A DNA stretch of 32,834 nt, taken from assembly GCA_016192345.1 (NCBI GenBank), contig JACPUH010000013.1, positions 1 to 32,834 of the forward strand. Reading direction: 5' to 3'. Made by a program: the position numbers and the translations under genes. Source of the DNA: Ignavibacteriales bacterium. Its GTDB lineage: Bacteria > Bacteroidota > Ignavibacteria > UBA10030. The notes beneath the pieces are model-generated. The model was given only the letters and a program-made list of their open reading frames with translations, did no database searches and had not been told where the DNA came from. Positions within the stretch are counted from its first letter, which is position 1, and each line of letters begins with the position of its first letter. Positions 25,947 through 32,803 of the stretch are shown here, in pieces.

Positions 25947-26018
25947 GGGGGATCTCCCTGGAACCGGAATGCGTTGGTAGGCTTTGTTCGAAATTCCATC
26001 ACTACTCCTGGGCGTGCC

Positions 26019-27527
26019 TTAATCCTCTTCTTCGATTCCTTTTCCGCGTCCGGTGAAAATGCTGCCGACGAGATCCCGGTACGATATTCCATGATCAAGC
26101 TCTTCCTTCGCGATGCGGGAGGATTGATGCAATCCGTCCAGGACAAATTCCATGGCCGAGGCGAGCTCGTAGGTGTCAGACTCCCCAATCTTGAGGTGCT
26201 TCCGCGTAAACTCGCGCAGTCCTTTCACCCGGTCCAGTACCCCGAAATATTCTTTGAGCGGCATCTCGTCAGCGATCTCGATGGTATTCCCCGCTTCAAA
26301 CCACCCGACGATCTTCCCGTACTCCGACCCCTCCTGCTGTCGCGTTTCCCCCTCTTGTTGACGCGGGCGACGCTGCAACGGGTCGGGAAAGTACCGCTTA
26401 AAGATTTCCTTCACCGCCTTTCCTATGAGTGCCTTGCTGACCTTGGCGGGTCCTTCCTGCTCCCCTTCAAACACCAACTCCACCTTGCCGGTCATGCCGG
26501 GCAGGGCATGCTGCAGGTCGATGATGCGAGGGACCACGGATCGTTCACCCAGAAGGATGGCCCTCCGTTCGGCGTTGCTGACCAGATTCTCCATGGTAGT
26601 GATCGTTAACCGGGCACTGACCCCGGATTTCTGATCTACGAACTCGCTCTTCCGTGCCTCGAAGGCCGCCTGCTCGACGATCTCCTTGAAATATGTGGGG
26701 ATGATGACTTCCAGTCCATCCCGCTGCAGCCACGCCTCCTGTTCCGTGATCCGGATGGCATCCTCGATCGTCTTCGGGTAATGGGTGACGATCTGTGAGT
26801 CGATCCTGTCCTTGAGCGGGGTGATGAGGTTGCCGCGGTTCGTGTAGTCTTCGGGGTTTGCCGTGAACACGATCATGACGTCGAGGGGGATGCGGACGTT
26901 GAAGCCGCGGATCTGAATATCCTTCTCCTCCATGATATTGAAAAGGCCAACCTGGATGCGCGGCTGAAGGTCCGGGAGCTCATTGATGGCGAAAATGCCC
27001 CGGTTGGTGCGCGGGATGATGCCGAAATGGATTGCCCCCTCATGCGAATAATGCAATCGTTGCCCGGCGGCCTTGATCGGGTCGATATCCCCGATCAGGT
27101 CGGCGATGGTGACATCCGGCGTCGCGAGTTTTTCCCCGAACCGCCTGTCGCGGTGCAGCCATGCAATCTCCGTTTCCTCCCCCCGCTCCGCCACCAGGTC
27201 GGTACAATGCTTGCAAACTGGACGGTAGGGGTTGTCGTTGATCTCGCACCCCTTGATGAACGGAATATGTTCGTCGAGGAGGGAGGGAAGCATCCGTACG
27301 ATGCGTGATTTGGCCTGTCCCCGCAATCCGAGCAGGAGAATGTCGTGCCGCGCGAGGATCGCGTTGATCAGGGAGGGAATGACCGTTTGATCGTACCCGA
27401 TGATCCCGGGGAAGAGGGGTTCTTTGTTTTGTAGCTTGTGGATGACGTTGTTGCGAACTTCATCTTTTACCGAACGGACCTTGTATCCGCTCCGGCGCAA
27501 CTCACCGATTGTTTTTGCCATCGCCAT
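26019..27527 (-). CDS. MoxR/BchI-type AAA+ ATPase
   Basis: A 502-residue ATPase of the helix-2-insert clade that includes MoxR, RavA and the Mg-chelatase I subunit. Walker A is GLRGQAKS (67-74), in the MoxR style. A cysteine cluster Cys94, Cys105, Cys108 (GCEINDNPYRPVCKHC) looks like a metal site. FAINELPDLQPRIQ is the Walker B and arginine region, with the catalytic Glu as NE. MIVFTANPEDYTNRG carries sensor 1. The C-terminal third (about 390-500) includes a Q/E/R-rich linker near 395-410. The VWA gene follows 72 bases downstream. The pair is likely a chaperone for maturation of a metallo- or multi-subunit enzyme; the target is unknown. A Shine-Dalgarno (AAGGAGA) lies about 11 bases before the ATG. 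Confidence 0.9.
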   Translation of the reverse strand: MAMAKTIGELRRSGYKVRSVKDEVRNNVIHKLQNKEPLFPGIIGYDQTVIPSLINAILARHDILLLGLRGQAKSRIVRMLPSLLDEHIPFIKGCEINDNPYRPVCKHCTDLVAERGEETEIAWLHRDRRFGEKLATPDVTIADLIGDIDPIKAAGQRLHYSHEGAIHFGIIPRTNRGIFAINELPDLQPRIQVGLFNIMEEKDIQIRGFNVRIPLDVMIVFTANPEDYTNRGNLITPLKDRIDSQIVTHYPKTIEDAIRITEQEAWLQRDGLEVIIPTYFKEIVEQAAFEARKSEFVDQKSGVSARLTITTMENLVSNAERRAILLGERSVVPRIIDLQHALPGMTGKVELVFEGEQEGPAKVSKALIGKAVKEIFKRYFPDPLQRRPRQQEGETRQQEGSEYGKIVGWFEAGNTIEIADEMPLKEYFGVLDRVKGLREFTRKHLKIGESDTYELASAMEFVLDGLHQSSRIAKEELDHGISYRDLVGSIFTGRGKGIEEED

Positions 27528-27731
27528 GCGATCTCGATCTCCTTTGCGCCCAATATAGGATGTAGGCCGGAGGAAAGCAATTAGAGGTGTCAGCTCTCAA
27601 CTGTCGGCTATCAGCGATCAGTCCTCAGATATCTGTCGCCTGCAATCTGCTGTTCGCATCCTGCCGGCTATCTACTTCCTCCCCAACACTGACATTGAAT
27701 CTCCCCGATTAATCCAGTACCTTGCCTTCCG
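27528..27731. other. Divergent intergenic region with degenerate short repeats
   Basis: A 204-bp gap between the MoxR gene (minus) and the GT9 gene (plus), so it must hold both promoters. From about 27586 to 27680 the sequence is a run of similar words (CAGCTCTCAACTG, GGCTATCAGC, GATCAGTCC, GGCTATCTAC). It resembles the TATCAGC-type spacer repeats seen in other uncultured genomes. I cannot place a promoter with confidence. Confidence 0.4.
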
Positions 27732-28787
27732 ATGAATCCATCCTTTAAAACACTTGTCATCCGCTTTAGTTCCATCGGCGATATCGTGCTCTCCTCCCCT
27801 TTGCTGCGGGTTCTGCGGGCGAAGTTTTCGGAGGGACAGATCGATTTCGTCACGCGCAAAGAGTACGCGGAGCTTGTCAGGAACAATCATAACATCAACC
27901 TGACATACGAATTTGACGCATCGACGGGATTTGATGGGTTGAGGGCGTTAAAGAAACGGATCAAAGGAGAACGGTACGATCTCGTGGTTGATATCCATGA
28001 CAGCCTGAGGAGCAAGTACCTCCGGAGTATCCTGGGAGTGAAGGAGATTGCGGTGATCAAAAAGCGGGTTGTGGAGCGATCGATGCTGGTGAAGTTCAAG
28101 AAAAATATCTATAAGGACCACCTCCCTGTCCCGGACCGTTACATTGAGCCTTTGAAAAAAATCGGGATCGAAAATGACGGCAAGGGCCTTGAGCTGCCCA
28201 TTCCGGATGAGGTGCTTTTCCGTGTTTCGGGGAAGATAGCAGCCCTTCGGCTGAACAGGTTCGAGAGGACCATCGGGCTGTGTCCGGGGGCCCGCCACGG
28301 GACGAAACGATGGCCGCGGGAGCGCTTTGCTGAGCTTGCGATCCGGTACGTGAGAGAGTTTGATGCAAAGGTGCTGGTCTTCGGGGGGGAAGAGGAGAAG
28401 GAGATTTGCTCGTTTGTTGCCGGTTCCGTTCTGAAGGAAACGGGAAAGGAACGGGCCACTGATTTCAGCGGCGAGTTGAGTCTTCTGGAAACGGCGGCTG
28501 CGTTGGAGTTTTGCGACATTGTCGTGACCAACGATACCGGGTTGATGCACATCGCGACGGCGATGCGCAGAAAAGTGGTCGCGGTTTTTGGTTCAACAGT
28601 ACGGGAGTTCGGGTTCTTTCCCTATGCGCCGGGTGCAATGGTGATCGAACAAGAAGGGTTGGCCTGCCGCCCTTGTTCTCACATTGGCTTGCCCTCATGT
28701 CCCGAAGGGCACTTCCGGTGCATGAACGAGAGTACAGTGGAAAAGGTGTATCAGGGGGTGCTGAACCAGGTCCACCGGTCCGATTGA
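27732..28787 (+). CDS. Glycosyltransferase family 9 (ADP-heptose:LPS heptosyltransferase-like)
   Basis: A 351-residue GT-B glycosyltransferase, likely adding a heptose or related sugar to the lipopolysaccharide core at the cytoplasmic face of the inner membrane. The N-terminal domain opens with FKTLVIRFSSIGDIVLSSP, whose IGD-x-x-x-x-P start is the GT9 hallmark. The C-terminal domain has CPGARHGTKRWP, VFGGEEEKE and TNDTGLMHIATAM, the donor-binding Asp/Thr/Gly region. The lengths and motifs match WaaC/WaaF/RfaF-type enzymes but do not tell which sugar position is used. There is no Shine-Dalgarno before the ATG. It is the first plus-strand gene in the window and appears to be transcribed alone. 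No other LPS gene is adjacent. Confidence 0.92.
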   Translation: MNPSFKTLVIRFSSIGDIVLSSPLLRVLRAKFSEGQIDFVTRKEYAELVRNNHNINLTYEFDASTGFDGLRALKKRIKGERYDLVVDIHDSLRSKYLRSILGVKEIAVIKKRVVERSMLVKFKKNIYKDHLPVPDRYIEPLKKIGIENDGKGLELPIPDEVLFRVSGKIAALRLNRFERTIGLCPGARHGTKRWPRERFAELAIRYVREFDAKVLVFGGEEEKEICSFVAGSVLKETGKERATDFSGELSLLETAAALEFCDIVVTNDTGLMHIATAMRRKVVAVFGSTVREFGFFPYAPGAMVIEQEGLACRPCSHIGLPSCPEGHFRCMNESTVEKVYQGVLNQVHRSD

Positions 28788-28879
28788 TGCCGCAAGACGG
28801 AATGGTCTCCGTAAGCAGCGAGTAGTTGGGGAACGATGGGGGAGGATGGAAGGGGAGAAAAAACGTTGTTGAATCAGGC

Positions 28880-28940
28880 CGGGAAGATTCGTAAGTTTCC
28901 CGACCTTCATTCACTGGCATTCACTGGCGTTCAATGGTTC
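28880..28940. repeat. Weak hairpin and three 10-bp tandem repeats after the GT9 gene
   Basis: CGGGAA (28880-28885) pairs with TTCCCG (28897-28902). Directly after it, TCACTGGCAT, TCACTGGCGT and TCAATGGTTC (28911-28940) form three head-to-tail 10-mers, the first two with one difference in the last two bases. The hairpin has no T-run, so it is a poor intrinsic terminator. Confidence 0.45.
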
Positions 28941-28954
28941 AGAAGGGAGCCGGT

Positions 28955-29170
28955 ATGTTTGTTGAGAACATCGGGTTGAAAAAACATTTTTCGACCACCC
29001 TATTTCTGCTTTTCTTCGCCGGTACGGTATTTCTCAACACTTCGTGCGAGTCGGACGATAACCCCGTCGAAGAAGATTGCGGTGTGGGCCAGAAGTCCTG
29101 GGATTCCAAAGCCGGGATTTGCCGTGATCAGGACAACAAGATCCTGGACCCGAGTTGTTGTGGGCGGTAA
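28955..29170 (+). CDS. Small cysteine-containing lipoprotein of unknown function
   Basis: A 71-residue predicted lipoprotein. I choose the ATG at 28955 (MFVENIGLKKHFS) because GGGAG lies about 5-9 bases upstream; an ATG 21 bases earlier has no such site. A hydrophobic stretch TLFLLFFAGTVF leads to the lipobox LNTSC (cysteine at about residue 31), followed by acidic ESDDNPVEED and four more cysteines (in EEDCGVG, GICRD and SCC) that could form disulphides or bind metal. SDD after the lipid cysteine is a common export spacer in Bacteroidota lipoproteins. I do not recognise a family. It ends 24 bases from the end of the convergent LiaF-like gene. Confidence 0.7.
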   Translation: MFVENIGLKKHFSTTLFLLFFAGTVFLNTSCESDDNPVEEDCGVGQKSWDSKAGICRDQDNKILDPSCCGR

Positions 29171-29194
29171 GAGCCGCAACATTGGTGGTGTTCT

Positions 29195-30097
29195 TTAATA
29201 CCGGTTCACCCGCAGACTTGAGACCCCCGCATCCACGTCGATAAAAATTTTCTTTGCGGATGACTCGAAGTTGTCCGTCTGGTAGATCCTGCTTCCTACC
29301 TTCTCAAAGCCGGGGAAGTGTTTGCCCGAGAGCGGTGCGACGATATTGAGTTCGCAACCGACCGATTCCGGTACCTGGATCTCCACCGAGGAAGCCCCCG
29401 TTCGCACCCGCATGTGGGTCTCCTCCGAACGATCCCCCAGTTTCACCTTGAACGATGCAGCCCCACCGTCGATCCGCACGTCGTTGATCCTGTATGGCGA
29501 AAGGTCAAACTCCAGCGCTGCGGCACCGACCTCAACAATAATATCCCAAAGCGGGTTGGGGTTGAGTTGTAGTTCCACCTGGTTCCGGGCCCTCCCGGGG
29601 AACCACATCCCGGACCTGCCCCCTCTCATGCGCAGCGAAATCCGTTCTTTTTCCTCCGATTCGTCCCGGTCAAGGTCGTATCGCCCGAACGATGTCCTGG
29701 TCGTTGCTTCGATCAACTGATCGGTCGTTCCTTCCAGGTAGAACTTCCCTGCCCCCGCACTGAAGCGAAACTCGGCCTCGGTGATCCGGGCGTCGAACCC
29801 CTCGGAAAATTTCTGGTCGCGTGAATCTGTCGCGTCAAATTCTTCATGCCGCTCGAACCACCCGATCAGCCCTGTGATCACCAGCATCATCACGGTCGCG
29901 AAGATGATGAACAGAACAGTGTACCAGCGGACCGGCTGTTTATCCAGGACGGCCGACAATCCCCACATTATCAGGATCACCGGCCAGAGCTTTATCACGG
30001 TCCACCAGTCGACATCCAGTACATCGAGATTGTTGAGAAGCGCGAGTCCCCCCAGCACGACAAAAAGCGTTCCCCAGAAAATGCGACCGATTTTCAT
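29195..30097 (-). CDS. LiaF-like membrane protein (DUF5668 helices plus toast-rack domain)
   Basis: A 300-residue protein with three predicted membrane helices near the start (about 7-24, 33-50 and 58-80), including the DUF5668/LiaI-type LWPVILIMWGLS, followed by a beta-rich C-terminal domain (about 100-300) of the LiaF/DUF4097 toast-rack type with repeated short strands such as EVGAAALEFDLS and IDGGAASFKVKLGD. In Firmicutes, LiaF restrains a cell-envelope stress kinase; in Gram-negatives the role is not established, though linkage to PspC is common. It follows the PspC gene by 9 bases with its own strong Shine-Dalgarno (AAGGAGA), so the two form one unit. No LiaRS pair adjoins. Confidence 0.85.
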   Translation of the reverse strand: MKIGRIFWGTLFVVLGGLALLNNLDVLDVDWWTVIKLWPVILIMWGLSAVLDKQPVRWYTVLFIIFATVMMLVITGLIGWFERHEEFDATDSRDQKFSEGFDARITEAEFRFSAGAGKFYLEGTTDQLIEATTRTSFGRYDLDRDESEEKERISLRMRGGRSGMWFPGRARNQVELQLNPNPLWDIIVEVGAAALEFDLSPYRINDVRIDGGAASFKVKLGDRSEETHMRVRTGASSVEIQVPESVGCELNIVAPLSGKHFPGFEKVGSRIYQTDNFESSAKKIFIDVDAGVSSLRVNRY

Positions 30098-30106
30098 GAT
30101 GTCTCC

Positions 30107-30562
30107 TTACTCAGTAGGACGCACAGCGCGATAGAGCATTCCTGCGCCGATGGCAACGAAGATGAGGGGCCAGTAGTCAATGACATCGAAACGGGGGAAG
30201 AAATTATCCGCGAGGAAGAGGACGCCAAGGGAGATCAATACAATCCCGCCGATAACCCCGCCCCGTCCCTTTTCTGCAGGCTCAGGCGCCGGTGGCGTTG
30301 CTGATTGCCCGGCGGATTGCTCTGCCGAGGAAGAAGGAGGGGAAGTTTCACTGCCGGGAGTGGCTTGAGGCTGGCTCCGCGCTCCTTCCGGCATAATGAC
30401 CCAGGCGATAATGTAGGTGATAATGCCGAAACCGCCGGCAAAGGTGGCTACGACAAAGGCGATGCGGATGAGCACGGGGTCGATATCGAGATACTCGCCG
30501 AGTCCCCCCGCCACCCCCGCGATAACGCTGTTGGTTCGAGATCGGTATAATCGTTTTGCCAT
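30107..30562 (-). CDS. PspC-domain membrane protein
   Basis: A 151-residue inner-membrane protein. The N-terminal PspC domain (about 1-60) has LYRSRTNSVIAGVAGGLGEY and one hydrophobic helix. A Pro/Ser/Gln/Glu-rich linker follows (about 61-100), then a second pair of hydrophobic segments of the LiaI/DUF5668 type (about 105-148; GGIVLISLGVLFLADNFF and YWPLIFVAIGAGML). PspC proteins take part in phage-shock-type membrane-stress responses, here without pspA, pspB or pspF in view. A strong Shine-Dalgarno (AAGGAGAG) precedes the ATG. It probably works with the LiaF-like product encoded 9 bases downstream. Confidence 0.92.
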   Translation of the reverse strand: MAKRLYRSRTNSVIAGVAGGLGEYLDIDPVLIRIAFVVATFAGGFGIITYIIAWVIMPEGARSQPQATPGSETSPPSSSAEQSAGQSATPPAPEPAEKGRGGVIGGIVLISLGVLFLADNFFPRFDVIDYWPLIFVAIGAGMLYRAVRPTE

Positions 30563-30634
30563 GGAGCTCTCCTTCCAGTAAAGAACTAGGTTGCGTTACG
30601 GGGAGCGGGGGTAAATGTTGCAACGCACCGACTC

Positions 30635-31636
30635 TCAATTCCGGGAAAGGTCTGTTTCATTCATCGCGGCATCAAGGACCCGTTGGTTCTCAAACCCCAC
30701 TTCGGCAGGGATGAACGGTTCTCCATTCTCAAGGATGGCTTTCGAGAAGTTCGTGATTTCTTCAACGTACAGGTTGGGGACGGCGATCTCCTCGGTCCGC
30801 GTCTCCAAACTGTTCCCGTCTTTTCGCTTGCCGACCGTGAGCGGGATCGTCCTGTCGCCGAGGGTAAAATCGGAAGCCGAGATCAATCCCTCGGTGCCGA
30901 TGATCTCGATGAATGATCGGCGGGTTGGTCCCTCAAAAGAGCAGTAGATGGAGCCGGGAGTTCCTTTCCTGAATCGTAAAGAGAGGTTTCCCGTGGACTC
31001 TGTCACGCTCCCCGTCGGAGCGGGGTGAAGGTGGCTTTTGACAGAAGCAACATGATCGTCGAGGACAAACCGCAGGGTGTCGAGGCAATGCACGCCGATA
31101 TCGAACACCGGTCCTCCTCCTGCAACCCTCCGGTCGAACAACCAGCCCCGATGACTCAGACGTGCATCGTAAACGAATTCCGCCTTGACAAAAGTGATCG
31201 TGCCGAGGGCGCCTGATTGTATCAACTCTCGTACTCGTTGCATCGCGGTCGAAAATCGGATCATATGTCCCACCATCAACTTCACGTTTGCGGACTTGCA
31301 GGCCTCGATCATGGAGCGGGCCTCCCCGACATTCATGGCCATGGGTTTTTCGACGAGGACATGCTTCCCGGCGCGGGCCGCCGCGAGGGTTTCCGCGTGG
31401 TGCAAGGCGTTGGCAGAGACGATGAAGACCGCATCGACATCGGGGTGGGCGACAAGCTCTTCGGCAGTGCTGAAGGCATGGCGGATCTTGAACTCCGCCG
31501 CTTTTTGTCTGGCAAGCTCAGGGGATCGCTTCTGGATCGCAACCAGTTCAGCGTTCGGCGACAATCGGAACGCCGGCGCTATGGTACTTTCCGCAAATCC
31601 CCCGAACCCGATAATACCGTACCGTACTTTTTTCAT
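30635..31636 (-). CDS. Gfo/Idh/MocA-family NAD(P)-dependent oxidoreductase
   Basis: A 333-residue two-domain dehydrogenase. The Rossmann part (about 1-120) starts MKKVRYGIIGFGGFA with the GxGGxA nucleotide motif and carries EKPMAM (about 96-101), the family's catalytic-lysine motif. The C-terminal alpha/beta domain has DIGVHCLDTLRFVL, holding the conserved His/Asp used for proton transfer. Family members oxidise or reduce sugars, inositols and sugar-nucleotides; I cannot name the substrate. A very strong Shine-Dalgarno (AGGGAGGA) precedes the ATG. It lies 59 bases after a polysaccharide-deacetylase gene on the same strand, with a hairpin between. Confidence 0.93.
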   Translation of the reverse strand: MKKVRYGIIGFGGFAESTIAPAFRLSPNAELVAIQKRSPELARQKAAEFKIRHAFSTAEELVAHPDVDAVFIVSANALHHAETLAAARAGKHVLVEKPMAMNVGEARSMIEACKSANVKLMVGHMIRFSTAMQRVRELIQSGALGTITFVKAEFVYDARLSHRGWLFDRRVAGGGPVFDIGVHCLDTLRFVLDDHVASVKSHLHPAPTGSVTESTGNLSLRFRKGTPGSIYCSFEGPTRRSFIEIIGTEGLISASDFTLGDRTIPLTVGKRKDGNSLETRTEEIAVPNLYVEEITNFSKAILENGEPFIPAEVGFENQRVLDAAMNETDLSRN

Positions 31637-31661
31637 ATTCCTCCCTTGAAGATCATCGGTT

Positions 31662-31679
31662 GTTTCCCGTTCGGGAAAC
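31662..31679. other. Perfect 7-bp hairpin between the deacetylase and oxidoreductase genes
   Basis: GTTTCCC (31662-31668) and GGGAAAC (31673-31679) pair perfectly around GTTC. No T-run follows in the minus direction, so it is not a clean terminator. It could stabilise mRNA or reduce read-through. Confidence 0.5.
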
Positions 31680-31695
31680 GCAGAGTTGGTCGATG

Positions 31696-32475
31696 TTAAT
31701 GAATGGTTTGATGCAACAGGGTAAATTCATACCCCTTTGATTTCAGACGGTGAATCAGGTCGTCCAGTTTTCGGTAGAAAGGGTCGGGCCTGCGCGGGTC
31801 CGCGCCGATATGAAGAAGAAGGATAAAGCCGTTCAGCCCGAACGGCGTGTTCTCTTCGAACCACATGATCCTCGAAGCGATGGAATCCGATGTACGGTAC
31901 TGGCCGCCGAGACCGGGGTGCGTATAGTCCGCGTTGGATAATGTGCCGGGAGTGAAATTGACCAACGTCAATCCGAGTTCCTTCGTCCACGCGCTGATCG
32001 AATCGTTGTACCATTCAAAGGGAGGCATGAAGAAACGGGCATCCTCCCGCCGGAGAGCGAATCGTTCCATTTCCTTGTAATTATCGAGCAAGTCCGTTAT
32101 GAATTCTTTTTTTGTCACCAGCAACGAGTCACGGTTCTCCCAGGGACAATACAGCAGGTGCTTGTCCGAATGTGCCCCGAGGTAATGTCCCTCGGCTTTC
32201 AATTTCGTGATAAGATCTTCGAATGATGTGTTCCTGTAAAAATCCCCCGTGAAAAAGAACGATGCCTTCACATTATGCTTTTGGAGGGTGGAGAGGATAA
32301 GGTGGCCCCCCTCGGCAAATTCATGTCCGGTGAAGGCAAGGTTGATTTGTTTCCGGGATTTGTCGGTGCGAACGATTCCTCCGAGTTGTTTTTCCACCGG
32401 TCGCGGTGCCATAGTTTGACCGAACAATGAGGAGAACAGGAAGAGGGTTGGGAAGAGAAACCGGATCGCTTGCAT
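31696..32475 (-). CDS. Secreted polysaccharide deacetylase-like protein (NodB fold) with altered motif 1
   Basis: A 259-residue exported protein. The start at 32475 (MQAIRFLFPTLFLFSSLFGQ) gives a signal peptide of about 20 residues; the reading frame upstream of it is not protein-like. NodB-homology features are motif 2 HSDKH (102-106, metal histidines), FMPPFEWY (149-156, in the motif 3 position) and LLLHIG (220-225, motif 5). Motif 1, normally (T/S)FDDG with the catalytic base, reads LAFTGHEFAEGG (46-57), with no Asp-Asp pair; Glu52 or His51 might serve. I recall similar FTGxEFA variants in Bacteroidota proteins, so this may be an established subclass. It may act as deacetylase, as a carbohydrate-binding relic, or with changed metal binding. 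No Shine-Dalgarno is clear. Confidence 0.85.
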   Translation of the reverse strand: MQAIRFLFPTLFLFSSLFGQTMAPRPVEKQLGGIVRTDKSRKQINLAFTGHEFAEGGHLILSTLQKHNVKASFFFTGDFYRNTSFEDLITKLKAEGHYLGAHSDKHLLYCPWENRDSLLVTKKEFITDLLDNYKEMERFALRREDARFFMPPFEWYNDSISAWTKELGLTLVNFTPGTLSNADYTHPGLGGQYRTSDSIASRIMWFEENTPFGLNGFILLLHIGADPRRPDPFYRKLDDLIHRLKSKGYEFTLLHQTIH

Positions 32476-32544
32476 GGATTCAATATAGCGCAGTGAAACG
32501 CGAACTTCCACCGTACCGGTGGCGGAAAATGAGGGGGAAGCACG

Positions 32545-32576
32545 GTTGCAAGCCAAAGGCCTGTTTTGTATATTTG
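32545..32576 (+). promoter_or_regulatory. Candidate Bacteroidota-type promoter (GTTG ... TATATTTG) facing the tRNA region
   Basis: TATATTTG (32569-32576) fits the Bacteroidota -7 consensus TAnnTTTG exactly. GTTG at 32545-32548, 20 bases upstream, fits the -33 element (TTTG or TTG). It points rightwards to the tRNA fragments, with a predicted start near 32583. The consensus match is short, so chance is possible. Confidence 0.4.
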
Positions 32577-32673
32577 AAACGCCTGCGTCGATCGCACGGC
32601 CCCCGGATGGCTCAAGGTCGCTCTTTTGAGAATCGTACTGGTTTGGGGCCGGACGGAGCCGGTTTTGAATCCC

Positions 32674-32713
32674 GACCCCCGTAGAGCTCAACAGGATAGA
32701 GCAACAGCCTTCT
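32674..32713 (+). pseudogene. Decayed 5' half of a tRNA-Arg(TCT)-like gene
   Basis: GACCCCC, then GTAG, then a D-arm-like AGCTCAACAGGATAGAGC, then A and an anticodon-stem ACAGC leading into CTTCT (anticodon TCT at 32711-32713). Compared with the tRNA start at 32804 it has three extra bases (one C, plus AG) and A for T in the D-loop. After the anticodon the sequence diverges (CCCAATTCGG), with no matching anticodon-stem, T-arm or acceptor 3' strand. It is a fragment and should not fold as a tRNA. Confidence 0.6.
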
Positions 32714-32715
32714 CC

Positions 32716-32789
32716 CAATTCGGCCTGCGAACCGTTTTTGGTGAGCAGCTGCCGAATTGAGGATCCCGCTGAGCTGAGCGAAGCGGGAT
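32716..32789. repeat. Two inverted repeats between the tRNA fragment and the next tRNA
   Basis: CAATTCGGC (32716-32724) pairs with GCCGAATTG (32751-32759), perfect 9-bp arms with a 26-base loop. ATCCCGCT (32763-32770) pairs with AGCGGGAT (32782-32789), perfect 8-bp arms with an 11-base loop. No T-run follows. They begin almost at the break of the tRNA fragment. Confidence 0.55.
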
Positions 32790-32803
32790 AAGCTGGACAA
32801 ATT

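Noticed and set aside
28880..28902. Hairpin after the GT9 gene as terminator
   Set aside because: Six-bp stem with an 11-base loop and no T-run; kept only as a weak structure.
32661..32713. Circularly permuted tRNA (T-arm-like GGTTTTGAATCCCG just before the 5' half)
   Set aside because: The T-arm arms do not pair and CGACCCC cannot pair with the acceptor strand GACCCCC, so no permuted cloverleaf forms.
32476..32718. Upstream ATG for the deacetylase
   Set aside because: The extension runs through the promoter-like and tRNA-fragment region and is not protein-like; the ATG at 32475 starts a signal peptide.
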